Of a stretch of 64,000 nucleotides of DNA, positions 1 through 13,599 are shown piece after piece. Below the pieces are notes generated by a model. That model saw only the letters and a list, made by a program, of their open reading frames with translations. It ran no database searches and had not been told where the DNA came from. Position 1 is the first letter of the stretch, and each line of letters begins with the position of its first letter. The stretch is from contig CM020508.1 in NCBI GenBank assembly GCA_009823395.1, positions 1,867,015 through 1,931,014 on the forward strand, given 5' to 3'. The translations under genes and the position numbers were made by a program. The DNA comes from Thamnaconus septentrionalis. Its lineage: Eukaryota > Chordata > Actinopteri > Tetraodontiformes > Monacanthidae.

Positions 1-492
1 TTCTAAAAAATGTTTTCCTGCACAACCAAATATCTGCTCCACACTTATTGCACACTGGGCTGATACAATTTCTAGCTCCCAGTGTGTTCTTGCTGGCAAA
101 CAACTGCTGGATTTTTCTCTGCAGTGAAGGTCGCCCAAGGTTGTCTTGGTGAGGAGAAGAATCCTTGAAATGCCTCGGGGGGGAAAAAAAAACAATAAAA
201 CCTGCTTGAACAATACATAAAACAGACTTTTTATTTATTAAATTTTTGCACTGCAGTCGGAGTGAACAGGGCCAGTCAGGGTGCCGCCCTTCTTTCTATC
301 AATCTCAACAGTATCTTTAATATTCTTCTGCACTCATGAATTTATGATCAGCGAAGATTCACGGACGGCGGTGGCGGCGTGACTGCGGGGCCGAGGCCCG
401 GCCGCCTCCATGCCTGTTGGCAGCGAGAGAAACTTCCACACAACTTGGCACAGATCCTCAGCGATCTCTGAAAACCCCTGGCAGTGCATGAG

Positions 493-534
<42 letters not shown>

Positions 535-1961
535 CATAAGGATAACTTCCACTTCAGCTGGTTAGGTGGACTGCCTGCTCTCACACTCCGGCTTCTCTCC
601 ACGTTTCACTCTTCCTGTGTGTGTGTGCATGTGTGTGTGCGTGTGTGTGCGCGTGCGTGCGTGTGCATGCGTGTGTGTGTGTATATATGGCTGCCGGTCT
701 CGGGCTCATCCCCGGGGCACCAGTAGTTGTTAGTGTCTGGGAGTGGAGGTGGCAGTGTGGGGGAAGGGGCGGGGAGGGCATCGGGGGGGTGAAGGGGCGG
801 GGCCAGCAGCAGCAGCAGGGCAGCACCATGGTCTCATTACCTCCACGCAACCGCCCCCACCCCCCCACTCCCCCCCAGCCAGCAGCGGGGTTTGGCGGCG
901 GGAGCCTGATTCGTTTTGATGTTGCGCACATAACGAGGCTCCCTAGTGTTGCTCGCCGTCCCCGAGCCGAGCCCCCGAGGAGCCCCCGGCGAGCACGCGG
1001 ACGCCACGCCACGCGCACGACGCACGCCAAGACGCATCCTCGGCAGGCCGCGGGAATGAAAAAAGGTCAGGGAGTAATGTCTGCTGGATGCTCGTGTCCC
1101 CGGGGCTTCTCTCATTAACAAGCCGAGTGGGAGGATCTGTGGCGTCAATCAAGACTCTCGGCACCGTCGTCTCCCGGCAGAGTCGGCGAGAGCCGCCGTC
1201 TGCGGAACAAAGGCCAGGCTGGGAAGTTGCAACTCGCCCCATTTTTCTCTCTCTCTCACCCGTTTACGTGACACTCGAGAAAACCGAATCGTTGCCTTAG
1301 TCCGACCACGATCGGACAACACAGGTGCGTGTAAACGCGCGAGTCCGACTGTGATCGGAGTTTGAGTCCGATTGCAATCAGAGAACGTGCGGTGCTGGCT
1401 GTGAGTCTCAGGGGGGCTCACGGAGGTAGACAGCTGATAGATCGCGCTCACTACAAGAGTATATTCGCTGTGGTAGATGTAGACTTCGATAGTAAAATCG
1501 CCTGTAATATGTTGTGCACGTTTGTGAATTTCTGACCAATCCGCTGACGGTGGCGCAGCACATCTGCAGCTGTTTGGTGAGGAAACTCGTTAAATTGAAG
1601 ACCAGTACGAACATTACACCGGTGTTGTAAAGCGCAATCCAGCTGTTTTGTTATTGTGCGACAAAAGAGGTTACCCGGAAGTTAGCACGATGAAAAGACT
1701 CATATCGCCCCCTAGTGTGGGGGAGGTGAACGCATCCCTGTCATAATTGACTGCAAATTAGCTAAAGCTAGATGTCTTATATACATCACATTTTCCCTTT
1801 TCTGTGGCAATGTTGGCTGTATTGCCCCTGTTAAATAAGCATAAAAATAATAATTTGATTTTCTCAGCTGCATGTATACGGGGACAAGGAGAGAAGTCCG
1901 ATTAGACGGGGGAAAAAAACGAATTATGAGCTTAGTCCGATTAAACTCTGCATGTAAAAAT

Positions 1962-2057
<96 letters not shown>

Positions 2058-4763
2058 CCTCCCATCGCACCGCCACACACGTCCCACACTTAATCTCTCT
2101 CCGGCTCGGCCTGCAGCCTGACAGCGGAGCTCGATAAGGTTTCTGCTTCCCTACTGTTGTGTCTGCGGCGGCAGCGGCAGCCCAGTGCGAGTGTATGTAC
2201 ACATGTAGCGCTCAGCCGTGCCTGCCGTGCTGATGCCTCCAGCTGGTTGGAGCCTAATACCACCTGATTGCCGGCCGCTCTGCCGCTTCCTCTCTCTCCG
2301 GAATAATCTCACCGGCGAATCGAAGGGCTGAGATGGTTTGGACTCATTGATTCCTCTCTCAGCGCCGCGGATGCTAAAGTCTTGAGCCCTTGCCGGAGAT
2401 TAACATTCCTTCACTTCCAAATGTTGATCCCAGAGAGGAAGTAGCAGCAGCAGCAGAGGTAACAGCTTCCTTACAAGGAAGGGCGTCAGATCATGAAACT
2501 TGGTATCGTTCATGTTTTCTTCTTCTTTTGCTGTTCCAAATGTCAATTTTGCTTAGTTAGTTAGCTGTTCTGTTCTGGGAGATGACGGTCCGAACCCACG
2601 AGGCGGTCTGCCGTTCCATCCAGGTTCCAGGCAGCAGATCCACCTCTAAGCAGCAGGAAGTTCAGTGCGAGCAGAACAGAGGAAGCAGGAGGTGAAGGTG
2701 ACGGTGGGTCAGCAGCCACAGCGGTGTGTCAGAGGTTTTTGGCGAGGTGCAGCTCATCACCGGTAGGGTTGGTGGTGGTGGTGGTCGGGTGGTGGGGGGG
2801 GGTGAACTCCACCCAGTAGCCACCTCCTCAACACGCCGGCCTCAGAAGAGCTCTGATTGGCTCCTATTGGACTGGTCCTATCAGCTGAAGGTTCCACCCT
2901 CGACCTTGCAGACATCCATCCTTGGAATGAGGCGCCGCGGACGGATGCACGGACAGGCGGCGTGCAGGTGGATTCCGGACTGGGCCGGACTTTCTTGCTG
3001 ACAACCATCTAACGTTCAGGGAAGCAATCAGCAGTATCGCAGCCCCCTCCTCCTCCTCCGCTTTCCCTCCCGCACCAGCGTTGTATCGCGGCAAATTGTA
3101 AGTGCGGCCGGGAAGGAGATACACCGCAGAACTTCAGGCTTTGGGTGCATCGCCGTCGTGTTCCACCAGCCGCTGGCTGTGTTCCAATGACAAAACACTG
3201 CAGCACATTTAACAAAAAGAGGAAGGAATTCATATTTTCTCCTGCCAAACGGCTCCTGGCTCCAACGGGTTCAAACCAAAAGTAGAATCTCAATAATTGC
3301 TATCGGGACCAGTCCATTGAAATGCATCTAGAAAGTGGCTTGCATCGAGTACAGTTCACTGCTCATAATATGCGCTAACTTGCAGATGAACTGCAGTGTT
3401 TTTGTTGTTGATTTTTACTGTTGTCCTTGAAATGATGGCAGCTGCGTCATTTCCTTTCTCCTGGTTTGGCTTCTGTTTCTAAACCCTCTTAGGTTCAGGA
3501 CTAAAAGGAGCTGCACTACGTTGAATGGAAGTTCTTCTTGCATGTTCTCATACTTGGCTACTAAATTACGAAAACGTTTTCAGATTCAGTACAAAAAGGG
3601 TAACTTTCCATTCGGCTAATTGTATTAAACCTGGCGATGGAAGCTTCATACCTGGCCAACCTCTCGCTGGATCCAGTCCAGGCGACACTTATTCATTCTC
3701 GCACTACCTTTTCCCATTTATTTTATCCGGAACTTTCTCTCCTTTCTTCATCCTGATCTTTCAACGGTCGCAAAGCGTTGCCACACTTTCAGGGGCACAT
3801 TTTCTGCAAGCCCTTCCCACCGCGGCTGGTTGCGTGATCTGGGGAGTGCCGGTCTGTTTTCTCTTATTCCAGAGCAGGAGATGAGGATCAGAGGGTGAAA
3901 AGTCAGAGGGAGGACAGCTTGACAGATAGAGTCGGGGTGGTGGAAGGGTCAGCGCTGGGAGGGCCGTTTCCTCTCTGATTTTTATCCGTCTATTAACACA
4001 ATACGCCACCTGGCAGCTATAAACAAGCCCGCGGAACGTGTCGTGCGAAATTCGAGGGCCGTTTGGTGAGCAAAGAGTCGCAAACAAGCAAAAGCTGTTG
4101 CCCCCGTTGTGCCGCCAGAATCCCGCATTAATCAAAGATAACTTTTGAGTGGGAACTGCGAAGGCGAGTCTTTGTCCCGGCCAGGCGTCCCTTTGATTGC
4201 ATTTTTCCTTCCATTCTTTGGTTTTAATCAGACAAGCCTTTTCAATGGAAGATTCAATTACTGCACACACCTGAACGCACAATGTGCCGGCACTCGGTTC
4301 AGCGCGGGTCATTGTTGGTTTAAGCGGTGGCGTCTCTAATAGGAAATATTGATTCAAGCGCAGCCGCCTGCTCTCCGTCCAGGCGCCGGCGTGCAACCCA
4401 ACACCTTCCAATCACCGGACAGCGGACGGCTGTTTATTACATCGGGGCCCGTATCCCCCCGAGGATCCAACGCCTCTGTGTGCCTGATTTTTATCTTGAA
4501 AAGAAGCAATTAGTCTAAAAATGATCCCGCCCGCCTCTTCAGTAGGAGAGAAATGAGGATTCGGGTCCAACCGTTCTCAATGCTTTGAATCTCATTTGTC
4601 ATAAAAGCTATTCAGCGTCAAGCCATCAATATTTTACAGACAAAAGTCAACGCAGCAGCGGCAGAAACAGGAAGGTATAGAAAATTATAAACATTGGAAA
4701 GTTTTTCCTCTGATCAGTAAGGATTAGTGGAGGTCAAAAGTGAAGGTGACTGGACTGGTTTTG
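1..4763. other. Gene-free region with simple repeats
   Basis: No open frame here looks like a protein. Those present are driven by CA/GT and CT tracts or by GC-rich composition. Visible contents are a (CA)n tract at 494-532, a GT-rich tract at 619-682, a long compound (CT)n(CA)n tract at 1964-2055, and a GC-rich stretch at 760-1060. A possible short non-autonomous transposon lies around 1285-1950. The stretch 4000-4350 is mixed-composition DNA without repeats that could be regulatory, but nothing in it proves that. Confidence 0.6.
1964..2055. repeat. Compound (CT)n(CA)n microsatellite
   Basis: About 60 bases of pure CT repeat run directly into about 32 bases of CA repeat. Long apparent reading frames on both strands across this point come only from the repeat. 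Confidence 0.97.
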
Positions 4764-4985
4764 GTAGCTCAGTAGTCCAGTGGTAGTGTCCGCCCCGAGA
4801 CTGAGAGGTTGTGGGTTCGACCCCTGGCCGGGTCGTATCAAAGACTATAAAAATGGAACCCATTGCCTCCCTTGCTTGGTACTCAGCGTTTGCGGTTGGC
4901 GTTAGCTCGGCCGATGATTTCTGAGTCGCAGCACCACTCCCTCAGTGGATGTGTCAAATGCCGAGGACAAATTTCGACAATCAGC
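4764..4985 (+). mobile_element. tRNA-derived SINE, diverged
   Basis: The left part resembles a tRNA gene. An A-box-like TAGCTCAGTAGT starts at 4765 and a B-box-like GGTTCGACCCC starts at 4814. A tRNA-unrelated body follows (CGGGTCGTATCAAAGACTAT and onwards) and runs to GTCAAATGCCGAGGACAAAT near 4950-4970. This layout and wording match the tRNA-derived SINEs widespread in teleosts, as I know that family. The central part (4890-4930) is diverged or partly deleted. It is not a functional tRNA, because the acceptor stem does not close. Confidence 0.75.
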
Positions 4986-5033
4986 TGATCAGTTCAAAGG
5001 TCGAGATGGAGCAGTGCAGGACAGCCAGTGCTC

Positions 5034-5074
<41 letters not shown>

Positions 5075-6832
5075 GTTCTGTGGACGGAGCCACTTCCACA
5101 TTCAGCAGTGCCGGCCAGAGCCAAGTGGAGTATATTCATCACGTCGGCGGGTCTCGAGTGAACAGCATCTACAAACGACTTCTGTGCGGATCACTTCATA
5201 AATCTGGCCGAGCGCGCTTAATGAAGGTCTACGATCCCGACCGCCGAGATTTACATACCAGTTATGACAGCGCGGGATGGCTCCGAGTCGATGCCGTTAT
5301 CTACTTTCATTGGGTTTCGGCTGGTGCAGAGGGCACTTTTACACGAGCATCCACACGCCAAGTATATCAATTTCATATTACAGGAAATGGATGCTGGCTA
5401 CAGGGCCGCGCCATAAAAACATCTCGATGGGTTTCCGCCTCGCTCGGATGTCGGGGCGATTTTATCGTCTGCGGTCGGCCCGTTGATGTGCTTTTCTGCT
5501 CATTAAGTGTTTTGTTTATTTTACTCCTTTAAGCGAGTGACCTGCTTTACCGTAGACGTAATTCGACTGGTAATCAACTGCTTCTTAGTTAATGCTGAAG
5601 ATTTTGAAATTTCGCAACAGGTTTTCTATTGACACCAGTAGAGCCGTTGTGCCCCAGCAGTTTCCTCTGCAAGAGTCCCAGAAGTAGCTTTTTTTCATCC
5701 CAGCTAGCCAAGTGGGCATCGTGTTGATCTAACGCTGCCTTTAAAGAAATATTTTGCCTCTCAACTGCAACTTCTTGTCTCCAAATGTCTGTGAACTGCT
5801 TCCCTAAACTTCCCCAGAAACGTCCCAGACCTTTTCCCCAAAACATCCCCTCAAATTTGTCAAATTACTCCAACTTTTAACACTTTGTCAGTACAAATTA
5901 TTCCTCTTATTATTTTATAGCCATCGTATCCAACGTCACATTTTTATTTATTTTTTTTTTTTTGTTTTTGCCGCTAGTTACAAGAGATGTTCGCCAGTCT
6001 GGATGATTGTTGTCCGTCTGTGCCAGTGTGACAGTGAGTTCGGCCAGATGTTCGCTGGCAGGACTTGACGTTTGCTTCTCCCAACAGATGTTGGCAAACT
6101 GTTGCAGGTGTTACAATGTAGCTGTTTGGAGATTCTAAATGGCTGTGTCTGATAAAAAGCTTGTGGCTAAACGTCGGGTGATTTAGTTTTACTCTTATTT
6201 ATTTATTTTATTTATTGGTAAATTATAGTGTTATAGGGTTTTTAAAATATAACAGTACATTAATAAAAACAAGTAGCATTAATCTAACCTTCTGATTTAT
6301 TTATTTTTTTATTGCGATATTCTTTCAAACTGGCCGAACATCAAGTTTGGCGAACCAGTCATAAATGTTGATGCTCTGAGAACAAAAATTAAAGTGTGTG
6401 TTTACATCCACTTGATTGTAAATGGCTTTAACAGGAAGCCGTGGCTGCAGTACAGAGACGGCGGCATCCTGCTGCAGTTGTTTCTAATTTCAACTGGTCT
6501 GGAGGGACTGAGATTGAAGATGTCTTTACTGGCAACCATAAAAAAAAAAAAAAAATCCAGGGCACGAGGATGAAAAACTGAGCAGACAGACAGCAGCCGC
6601 AGAAATGAAAGTCGTATATTTAAGGCAAAATCTCGAGTGTCAGTTACAGCACCGAAGGCAACGACTGATGAATATATAATAGGAGCGGATATTGAGGCAG
6701 CGCCCCCTTGTAGAGTCAAAACAAAAACACACCAGAGAGACAGCATTTTTTAAAGGAGAGGTTATTTTTCCTGGCAGCTTGTGTCCATAATACAAGATCC
6801 TCCCTCGGTGGTTTCCATCCTAGACTGGCTGG

Positions 6833-6869
<37 letters not shown>

Positions 6870-6886
6870 GAGGTGTGGAGGAGTAG

Positions 6887-6922
<36 letters not shown>

Positions 6923-8071
6923 TCGGTGATCTGCCACCAGGCGGTGCAGAGAGCGCAGCCGTGCAAGATTGATGACACCCTCCGGAAGAAACGGCGGCGG
7001 CGGCGCCTGCGAGCGCCGGCTTATAAGACCTGATAGACTCGTCTCTTAATAAACACCGCTGATGTGTCAGCCACGCCGTGTTTCCCCCCCGCAGCTGCGT
7101 CACAGAGGGAGCTCCACTCCCGCCGCCACCTCCACCCTGCTCACACGCCCGAGAAACGGCGTCTATTTGGGGTTAGAGGCAGGAAGGGGCGGGCGAGGGG
7201 GTGGAGCCTCTGCCTTTCCCGGCAGTTTTCCCGGAACTTTGAAATATTTACACCTGTCGGCTGTCGGTGGGATGAGCGTTTCAAAATGAAAATACCAAAT
7301 CGTGTGTGTGTGTGTGCGTGTGTGTGTTGCTCTTGGCTTCCACGATAAAGAGGTGACAGATATGTATGTATCTATATATTTTTGGGGGCCACTTCCTGTT
7401 TGTGTATGTTACAACACTGTGCATCCAATCGCAACTTAAAGACACGCAACACATCATCAGTGGTCATCGTTAATCAGGAGAGGCCGAACTTTCCTTTCTT
7501 TATTTGTCTTTCAGTGAATTCAGCTGTTTGAGGCCTCCATGAAGAGGAGGAGGCGGAGGAGGAGGAGGAGGAGGAGGCTCCTCACTCCTTCTCACCCTTC
7601 CTCACCCCTGCTGTTTACGATATTCTGTCTTTTTTTCGCCGCCCCAATAAAAAAAAAAATGTTGTATCTGTCACAGTTCTATCAGGCGGCGCTTCCCTCA
7701 GCGCTGTATAATGCCTTGTTAAAGTCAGCCGTGTGTGAAATGGCGTTTTAAAATAAATGAAAGCGGGGAGAGTGAGGAGAGTGAGGAGACTGGGAATATT
7801 GCCGTGTCAGGCTGACAGGCGGCGGCTGAGAATGTAACAAGAGGCATCATCTTAAAGGAAAAAGCCGATTAAATAAGAACCTGCGACCGCGGCTGCTGCA
7901 GCTCCAGCGCCCCCAGCCGCCCCCCACCCCCCGATATTGACGCGCCGCCCGCCTCGGCCCATTTTTCATTGTCTCATCAAGACAAAGCATTATGGGAGAT
8001 CAATCTGGCCCAGGCTTGCATCACATGGGCCACATCCAGTTTAAAGTGCAGGAGGCTGCTGCTGCTGCTTC

Positions 8072-8104
<33 letters not shown>

Positions 8105-8792
8105 TGCTTTTATCATTATTCCCGGTAATCCTCCGAGCAGCAGAGACGGCGTGCTGAAAGCTCCGCCGCCTTCGTTTAACTGCAAAAGCACGAGAGGAGC
8201 CGCGACCTGGCGTGATCCCGGTCCAGCCGTCTGTCCGACCAATCACAGCGCAGCCCTGGCTAGCAAAGACTAAGTCAGTTTAGATTAACGTTGCAACGTT
8301 ATTATGGAGAAAAAAAAAAAAAGATAAAATAAAAATGAAAAAAAAAAAGTTCTCTTTGGCTACAGTCGTAGTCAAGACGCGACACATTAAATTTCACACC
8401 CGGCTCGTAACCTCGGGATCGTGTGTATCTTCGGGGGCCGTTAACTTTAAAAGTCCGTCATTAACCTGCGGCGCACGAGGTGAGATGAGCGGGAAAGATG
8501 CTGCACCGTAACAGCAGCAGACGCACCGACGGAGAATTTGCACCTTCGTAAAAACTGTGCGAGTTTTAAGTGAGGTGATAAAATCAGATAATTAGATTAA
8601 AAAAAAAAAAAAATGACTATTGATCCGTAAAACACTCAACATCTGATCGGAATGCAGGGACATCTGGTGGCAAGGCTATAAAGTGCAGCTAACTAGAACA
8701 TGATCATTTGCTTTGAGATAAAAAAAAAATAAAAAAAAAACAATTACAACTGGATGAGGTTAATTGTGTCTTATAAGATTATATTATTTAGA
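4986..8792. other. Gene-free region with repeats
   Basis: No coding gene is recognised. The stretch has a CAG run at 5037-5073, a non-repetitive block at 5150-5480 with long mixed-composition sequence (possible regulatory DNA, unproven), (GT)n at 6835-6868 followed by (GA)n at 6890-6916, GT at 7301-7327, a GGA run at 7543-7575 and an interrupted CTG run at 8056-8108. The poly-Gln, poly-Ser, poly-Leu and poly-Ala frames over the trinucleotide runs are products of the repeats. Confidence 0.6.
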
Positions 8793-8929
8793 TTTTTCTT
8801 CTATAACAGACACATGACTATTTTGAGCTGTTATTTTCGTAGCTTTACATGGCCGGAAGCTACCACTAAAACATGTAAAGGTACAAAAATAACATCTCAA
8901 AATAGTTGTGTCTGTTAGAAAAGAAAAAT
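8793..8929. mobile_element. MITE-like inverted repeat, copy 1
   Basis: The two halves are imperfect reverse complements over about 55 bases each. The left half (TAACAGACACATGACTATTT and onwards) pairs with the right half, which ends with its complement at about 8905-8925, around a short centre near 8850-8868. There is no coding capacity. A shortened relative lies at 34012-34093, so this is a dispersed family, most simply a miniature inverted-repeat transposable element. Confidence 0.75.
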
Positions 8930-11157
8930 GCTGATAAAAACATTTATTTACAAAGTATCTTGTAAAATCCTTCAAAAAATGTTTTCCCTTCAGTTGCTTG
9001 AAAACTTTGAAACATTTCCCTCAGTGTCTAAACCTTCTTCTGGCTGCATTCCAATCCTTAAGCCAGAGCTTCACATTTCTCCCATGTCTCCTTGCCTCAT
9101 TTCCTGTGTGAGATTTACACCTTTTCATTACTCTAACACTGAGCAAAAAAAGCCAAAAAAAAGATTTTAAAGGAAAACCTCCATCCCTCATTATCTCAGA
9201 CAGTTAAATCACTCTGCGTCCCACCGTCCCACAGATGAGCGGCCGCAGCTCAGGCGGACGGACCAACGGACGTTTGGTTGCGATCTTTCCAAGACGGCTC
9301 TTCCCTCCCACTGAACTGCACTTTCTGAAGAAAAACAACACCCCCGCCCCGCCTCCCCCTCCTGGCGGCCCCGCAGGGAGCGCGAGCCGCCGAGCTCCGG
9401 CTGCGCCTGTTGATTGCACTTTGACCGATCATTTCCTCTAAGTGCTCCAGAACGTCACATACAAAAAGCATTCCTCATCCAGCGCTGAGAGCCCCACGAA
9501 CCCATCCGCCATCCACCCCACCCCTCCCCCTACCGACGTCGGCGGCCATCACACACAGACGTGAGTGTGTTTGGCACCCGGCCGCTCTCTCCCAGAAACA
9601 TAAGTCGTCAGTGTTTAGACTCCGCTGTCGGGCCTTCGGCTGGGAGGGGAAACGTCCCCAGTGGTTGGCAACGTATATTAAATACAGATGAATGCCGAGC
9701 CGACGGCATTCACATAGAGTTTAGTGGCTCCAGGGTTCTCGTCCACTTGTTGTAGCTTCTTGTTTCAGACAACAAGATAAAAACGTTTATTCTTTCACAT
9801 TTCAACCTTTTGGCTTTTGCTGCCTGTAGATTATGTAGCATGCGGGCACATTAGCCTGGACGCTAACAGCTGCTGGTGCACCCGAATGACAACCAGGATC
9901 AGCCGGGTGGTCTCAAATTCCCAGATATGAACAAATTTCAGATGTTTATGCTGTAAATAAATAAGCATCACGGGTTTCTGTGCAAACATTTTGACCTAAT
10001 TGTCTTAAAGCGCTGCTAACGCTAGCTCGTTAGCTGTCTGCTTTTCCAGGTTCTTGCCCAGCTTTGTTTTGCGTCATCTGTTTTGACTTTTTATCAATGG
10101 ATTTATTATAAGAACTGGATACCAGACTGCCAATATAGCAGTGCGACGATTGTTTTTGTCCAGTGGCTACTCCCAGTACTGCAGCCAAAAAACCCACCAG
10201 GACCAGAAAACATTTTTCCCCACTAGACCACTATAAAAAAAAAATATGACTGTAAAATGGTTGACAGTATGACCTTTGACCCGAAAAACAATTCAAAACA
10301 AATCTTTCTAATTTATATTTCTAAATTGTGGCCTTTTAATCTTTCTAAAAAAAATTCACGAAGGCCAGAAAATCCCCAGAAAAGATTTTTATGTTCCCAA
10401 TGTGTCTCGTTCTGATTGTGGAAGTAACCTGGTAGCCATTTCAAAATGGTGGACTTTTTCAGCGTTTGCGGTAGCTTGCTAGCTAGCTGGCTAGCAAGGT
10501 AGCTAGAAGCTCCATTAAAATTAAAGGGAGGCTGCATTGGACCCTTGGGTTTATCCAACAGTGAACCAAGTATTTGTCAAACCAATACTCAAGAACTTTA
10601 ATCCAGCAAGGTAGCCAGGCAGTGCAACCTGTCTGCCGGATCAGAACTTGGGTCGATCCAGGATGTAGGGACCAGTGGACAGAGACAGCTCAGCTCCGGT
10701 CAGAGGAGACGGACGGATGGACAGACCGCTGGACGGGGGGATTTCTGAGGAGAAAATCAGACCCAGAGCTGTTTGCGAGGATTAAGATGTTTGACGAGCG
10801 GGGCCCCCTGACCGAGGCGCTTTTCTAACCACAAATAAACAGCAGCCTCGCCGGGGCCCAGCGCTGCAGCCCCGGCACTGCCGGCAATAGGAGCGCATCA
10901 ATCACAGCTGGAGAGGGGCTCCCCGAGGCGGGCGGGCAGGCGAGCGGGGCAGGAGGTAAGGGGGAGAAGAAGAAGAAGGGCCTGGCCAGCTGCCGCCCAG
11001 CCACACACACACACACACACACTTAAATCCCACTCTACAACTTAACTCTGACAGACGCAGTCGGTTGAGGCTTCAGAGGCCAAAACAGCAGAAATGGGAA
11101 CAGCGGACTTGCTGTTGATATTTATTAAGCTCCAGTTTTTTGTTTTTGCTGTGTGTT

Positions 11158-11198
<41 letters not shown>

Positions 11199-11592
11199 CA
11201 TCAGTGCACGCACACAGAAAACACAACCACAAAATTGGGGATATATGCAGCAAAATCTGCATATAATAATCCAGTTGTGCTCATTTATGTAGAGATGATC
11301 CATTTAATATGAAATTTAAGTGGTCTTTTTTTTTTAGTTGTGAAATTAATTTAAAAAAAACACCACATTATCTCGCTCCTTTAAAATGTAGTGAAATTAA
11401 AGAATTTAGAACGTTGAAGGAAAAATTGTTGAAAGTGAAATTGTTGTTTTCCATATTAGCCCTCAAGGTAGAGAAATGTTCTGAAGATATAAAATTATAC
11501 ATGCATGTTTCAAAAAACACTCTCTGAATCCTTTCAATCCTTGTTTTAGGTTATAGAGGAATTTTCGTCGCAGAATGTTTGCTTCTGTTCAC

Positions 11593-11636
11593 ATGTGGAA
11601 AGGACAACACAACGTAATGTGTTGTCCTTTCCACAT
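11593..11636. repeat. Perfect 19-bp inverted repeat
   Basis: ATGTGGAAAGGACAACACA and its exact complement flank a six-base loop ACGTAA. Confidence 0.95.
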
Positions 11637-11903
11637 TATGCAGACATGGCGATCATACATACGCACACGCGCGCGCGAACACACACCGACAGGCTGCTCT
11701 GTCCTTCTCCAGGCCTCAGGAAGCAATAGGCAATAATGCATTCTGTAGTGTGTGTGTGTGTGTATTAAAGAGCCTCGTCCTCTGTGAAGCAGCTGATTGG
11801 TCCTCCCAAACAGCCGCATGTTTATTTATTTGCCCGTTTGATTTTATCACCGCAGCATCGAGGCAACAGTGTCGCCGCCCGACTAAACTCAAACAAACTG
11901 TGC

Positions 11904-11945
<42 letters not shown>

Positions 11946-12322
11946 CACACACGCACACACGCACGCACGCACACACGCAGCAGCCCTCCCAGTTTTGTTT
12001 TGTAAAGAAAACGATCTTCTCCCCACCCCGCCTGGTTAACACTGCCCCCTGCTGGAAGACCTCTGAAGTACCCGACTCGTCCTCAGTTCAGTTTTACGTC
12101 AACTTCTCCACTTCATCACTTTCAACTTAAGGTTGAAATAGAAATGAACGCTGGTGACGAGTTTTTACCCTTCTTATGGGTTCAGACCAAAACGGTGACA
12201 CTAAAGATCGCATATTGTAAAAAAAAAAAATTAGTGCAGCTTTCTCACTGCGGCAATGTTTGTTTTTTTTTATTTCGGTTGTTAATTTCTGATTTATTGA
12301 GCTGAAGCGGCACAACCTGACT

Positions 12323-12342
12323 CATATGTATATATATACGTG

Positions 12343-12426
<84 letters not shown>

Positions 12427-12472
12427 CATACGTGTATAGACATATATATATGCATATATAAGACCTCCATAT
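12323..12472. repeat. Long (TA)n microsatellite
   Basis: A nearly pure TA repeat, with ACG and CATA interruptions at both ends. It is self-complementary and may form cruciform structure. Confidence 0.97.
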
Positions 12473-13418
12473 ATATAAGTGAAAACCTTTCATAATGCAG
12501 AACACGTTTTTTTTTTTGCTAGTCCATTAATCGAATGTTAAACAAAGTTTACATTCATTTTGATATAATGTAAAATTAATGCACTTTAGAAGCTCTGCAG
12601 ACGATACGAGGTTTCAGTCACATTTGAAGCTTTTACAGCTTTAATCTTCAGGTGTCTGACGTGTTCATTCGATTATTTTCTGACAATCTACAAATTAAAT
12701 ATATAGAAAAGATGTAATGTCAGTCATCTGCAGTTATTTGTTGTAAAAAAAAAAGAAAAAATGTGATGGGGGGGCACAAATTCCTGTATGAACGGCATAA
12801 ATTAGCAGCAGACACAACAATTAAAGAGGATTGATTGACGCTTTTAAATCTTTAGAAATTATACAATGTTTTGTAATGTTGAGTTATGAGCTCCAACTAT
12901 TTCTGTCTGGTTGAAGAAGAACCAGTAAGTCAAGCTGCACTCCAAGTTTTATGATAGTTAAGGAATAAAAACTTATCTAGCCAAAGCTACTTTTGGCTGT
13001 AAAGTATGCCAACAAAAAAAAATCACTGAATATCAGAAACCAAATCCGCAATTTTCATATTTCATATCACATGTTTTTCCCCAGTGCTTCCAATGCAGCT
13101 GCACCATCCGTGTAGTAAAGGACCATTAAACATTCAGATTTTATATATAAATATATATATTTTTTTAAAAAAAAACAACAACACAACTGTACAGAATGCT
13201 GCAAAAATAAAAAAATAAAAAAAAAAAAAAATCTTGCTGAGGGGGGAAAAAACGCACCGTACCAGCAAATTAACGCCTTCCACGTTGCATAAACAGCAAA
13301 GCTTTACGGTCAAAGTGCTGAATATTCATTTCCCAGGACGCAGCGCGAAGCACATTCACAGCTCCGAGCCGCTGCACGCAGGCCGTGACGGACGGCTGTC
13401 AGCGGTCCGAGGAGCCGC

Positions 13419-13432
<14 letters not shown>

Positions 13433-13464
<32 letters not shown>

Positions 13465-13516
13465 AGAAGAAGAAGAAGAAGAAGAAGAAGAAGAAGAAGA
13501 AGAAGAAGAAGAAGGA
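13433..13516. repeat. Compound (AGC)n(AGA)n trinucleotide tract
   Basis: About 28 bases of AGC repeat are followed directly by about 55 bases of AAG/AGA repeat. Reading frames through it give Ser-Arg or Ala-Glu runs and are not evidence of a gene. Confidence 0.97.
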
Positions 13517-13599
13517 GAAGCAGAAGAAGAGACTGTAGAAGCCTTCAGCACACCGCCGCCACCGTGCTGAGGATCCTGACCCAGATGTGTGTTAGTGCA

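Larger units (their letters stand above)
8930..13599. other. Gene-free region with microsatellites
   Basis: No gene is recognised. Contents are (CA)n at 10999-11022 and 11159-11198, a perfect hairpin at 11593-11636, CA-rich repeats at 11905-11980, a long TA tract at 12323-12472, and a compound AGC/AGA tract at 13433-13516. The stretch 9200-9440 is GC-rich and could be a CpG-rich regulatory block. I see no exon in it. Confidence 0.6.

Noticed and set aside
4765..4836. Functional tRNA gene
   Set aside because: A-box and B-box words are present, but the stems do not close and the SINE body follows, so it is a tRNA-derived retroposon.
4945..5532. 195-codon plus-strand open frame with poly-Gln
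   Set aside because: It starts in the tail of the SINE and crosses a CAG run. The rest has no recognisable domain and may be regulatory DNA.
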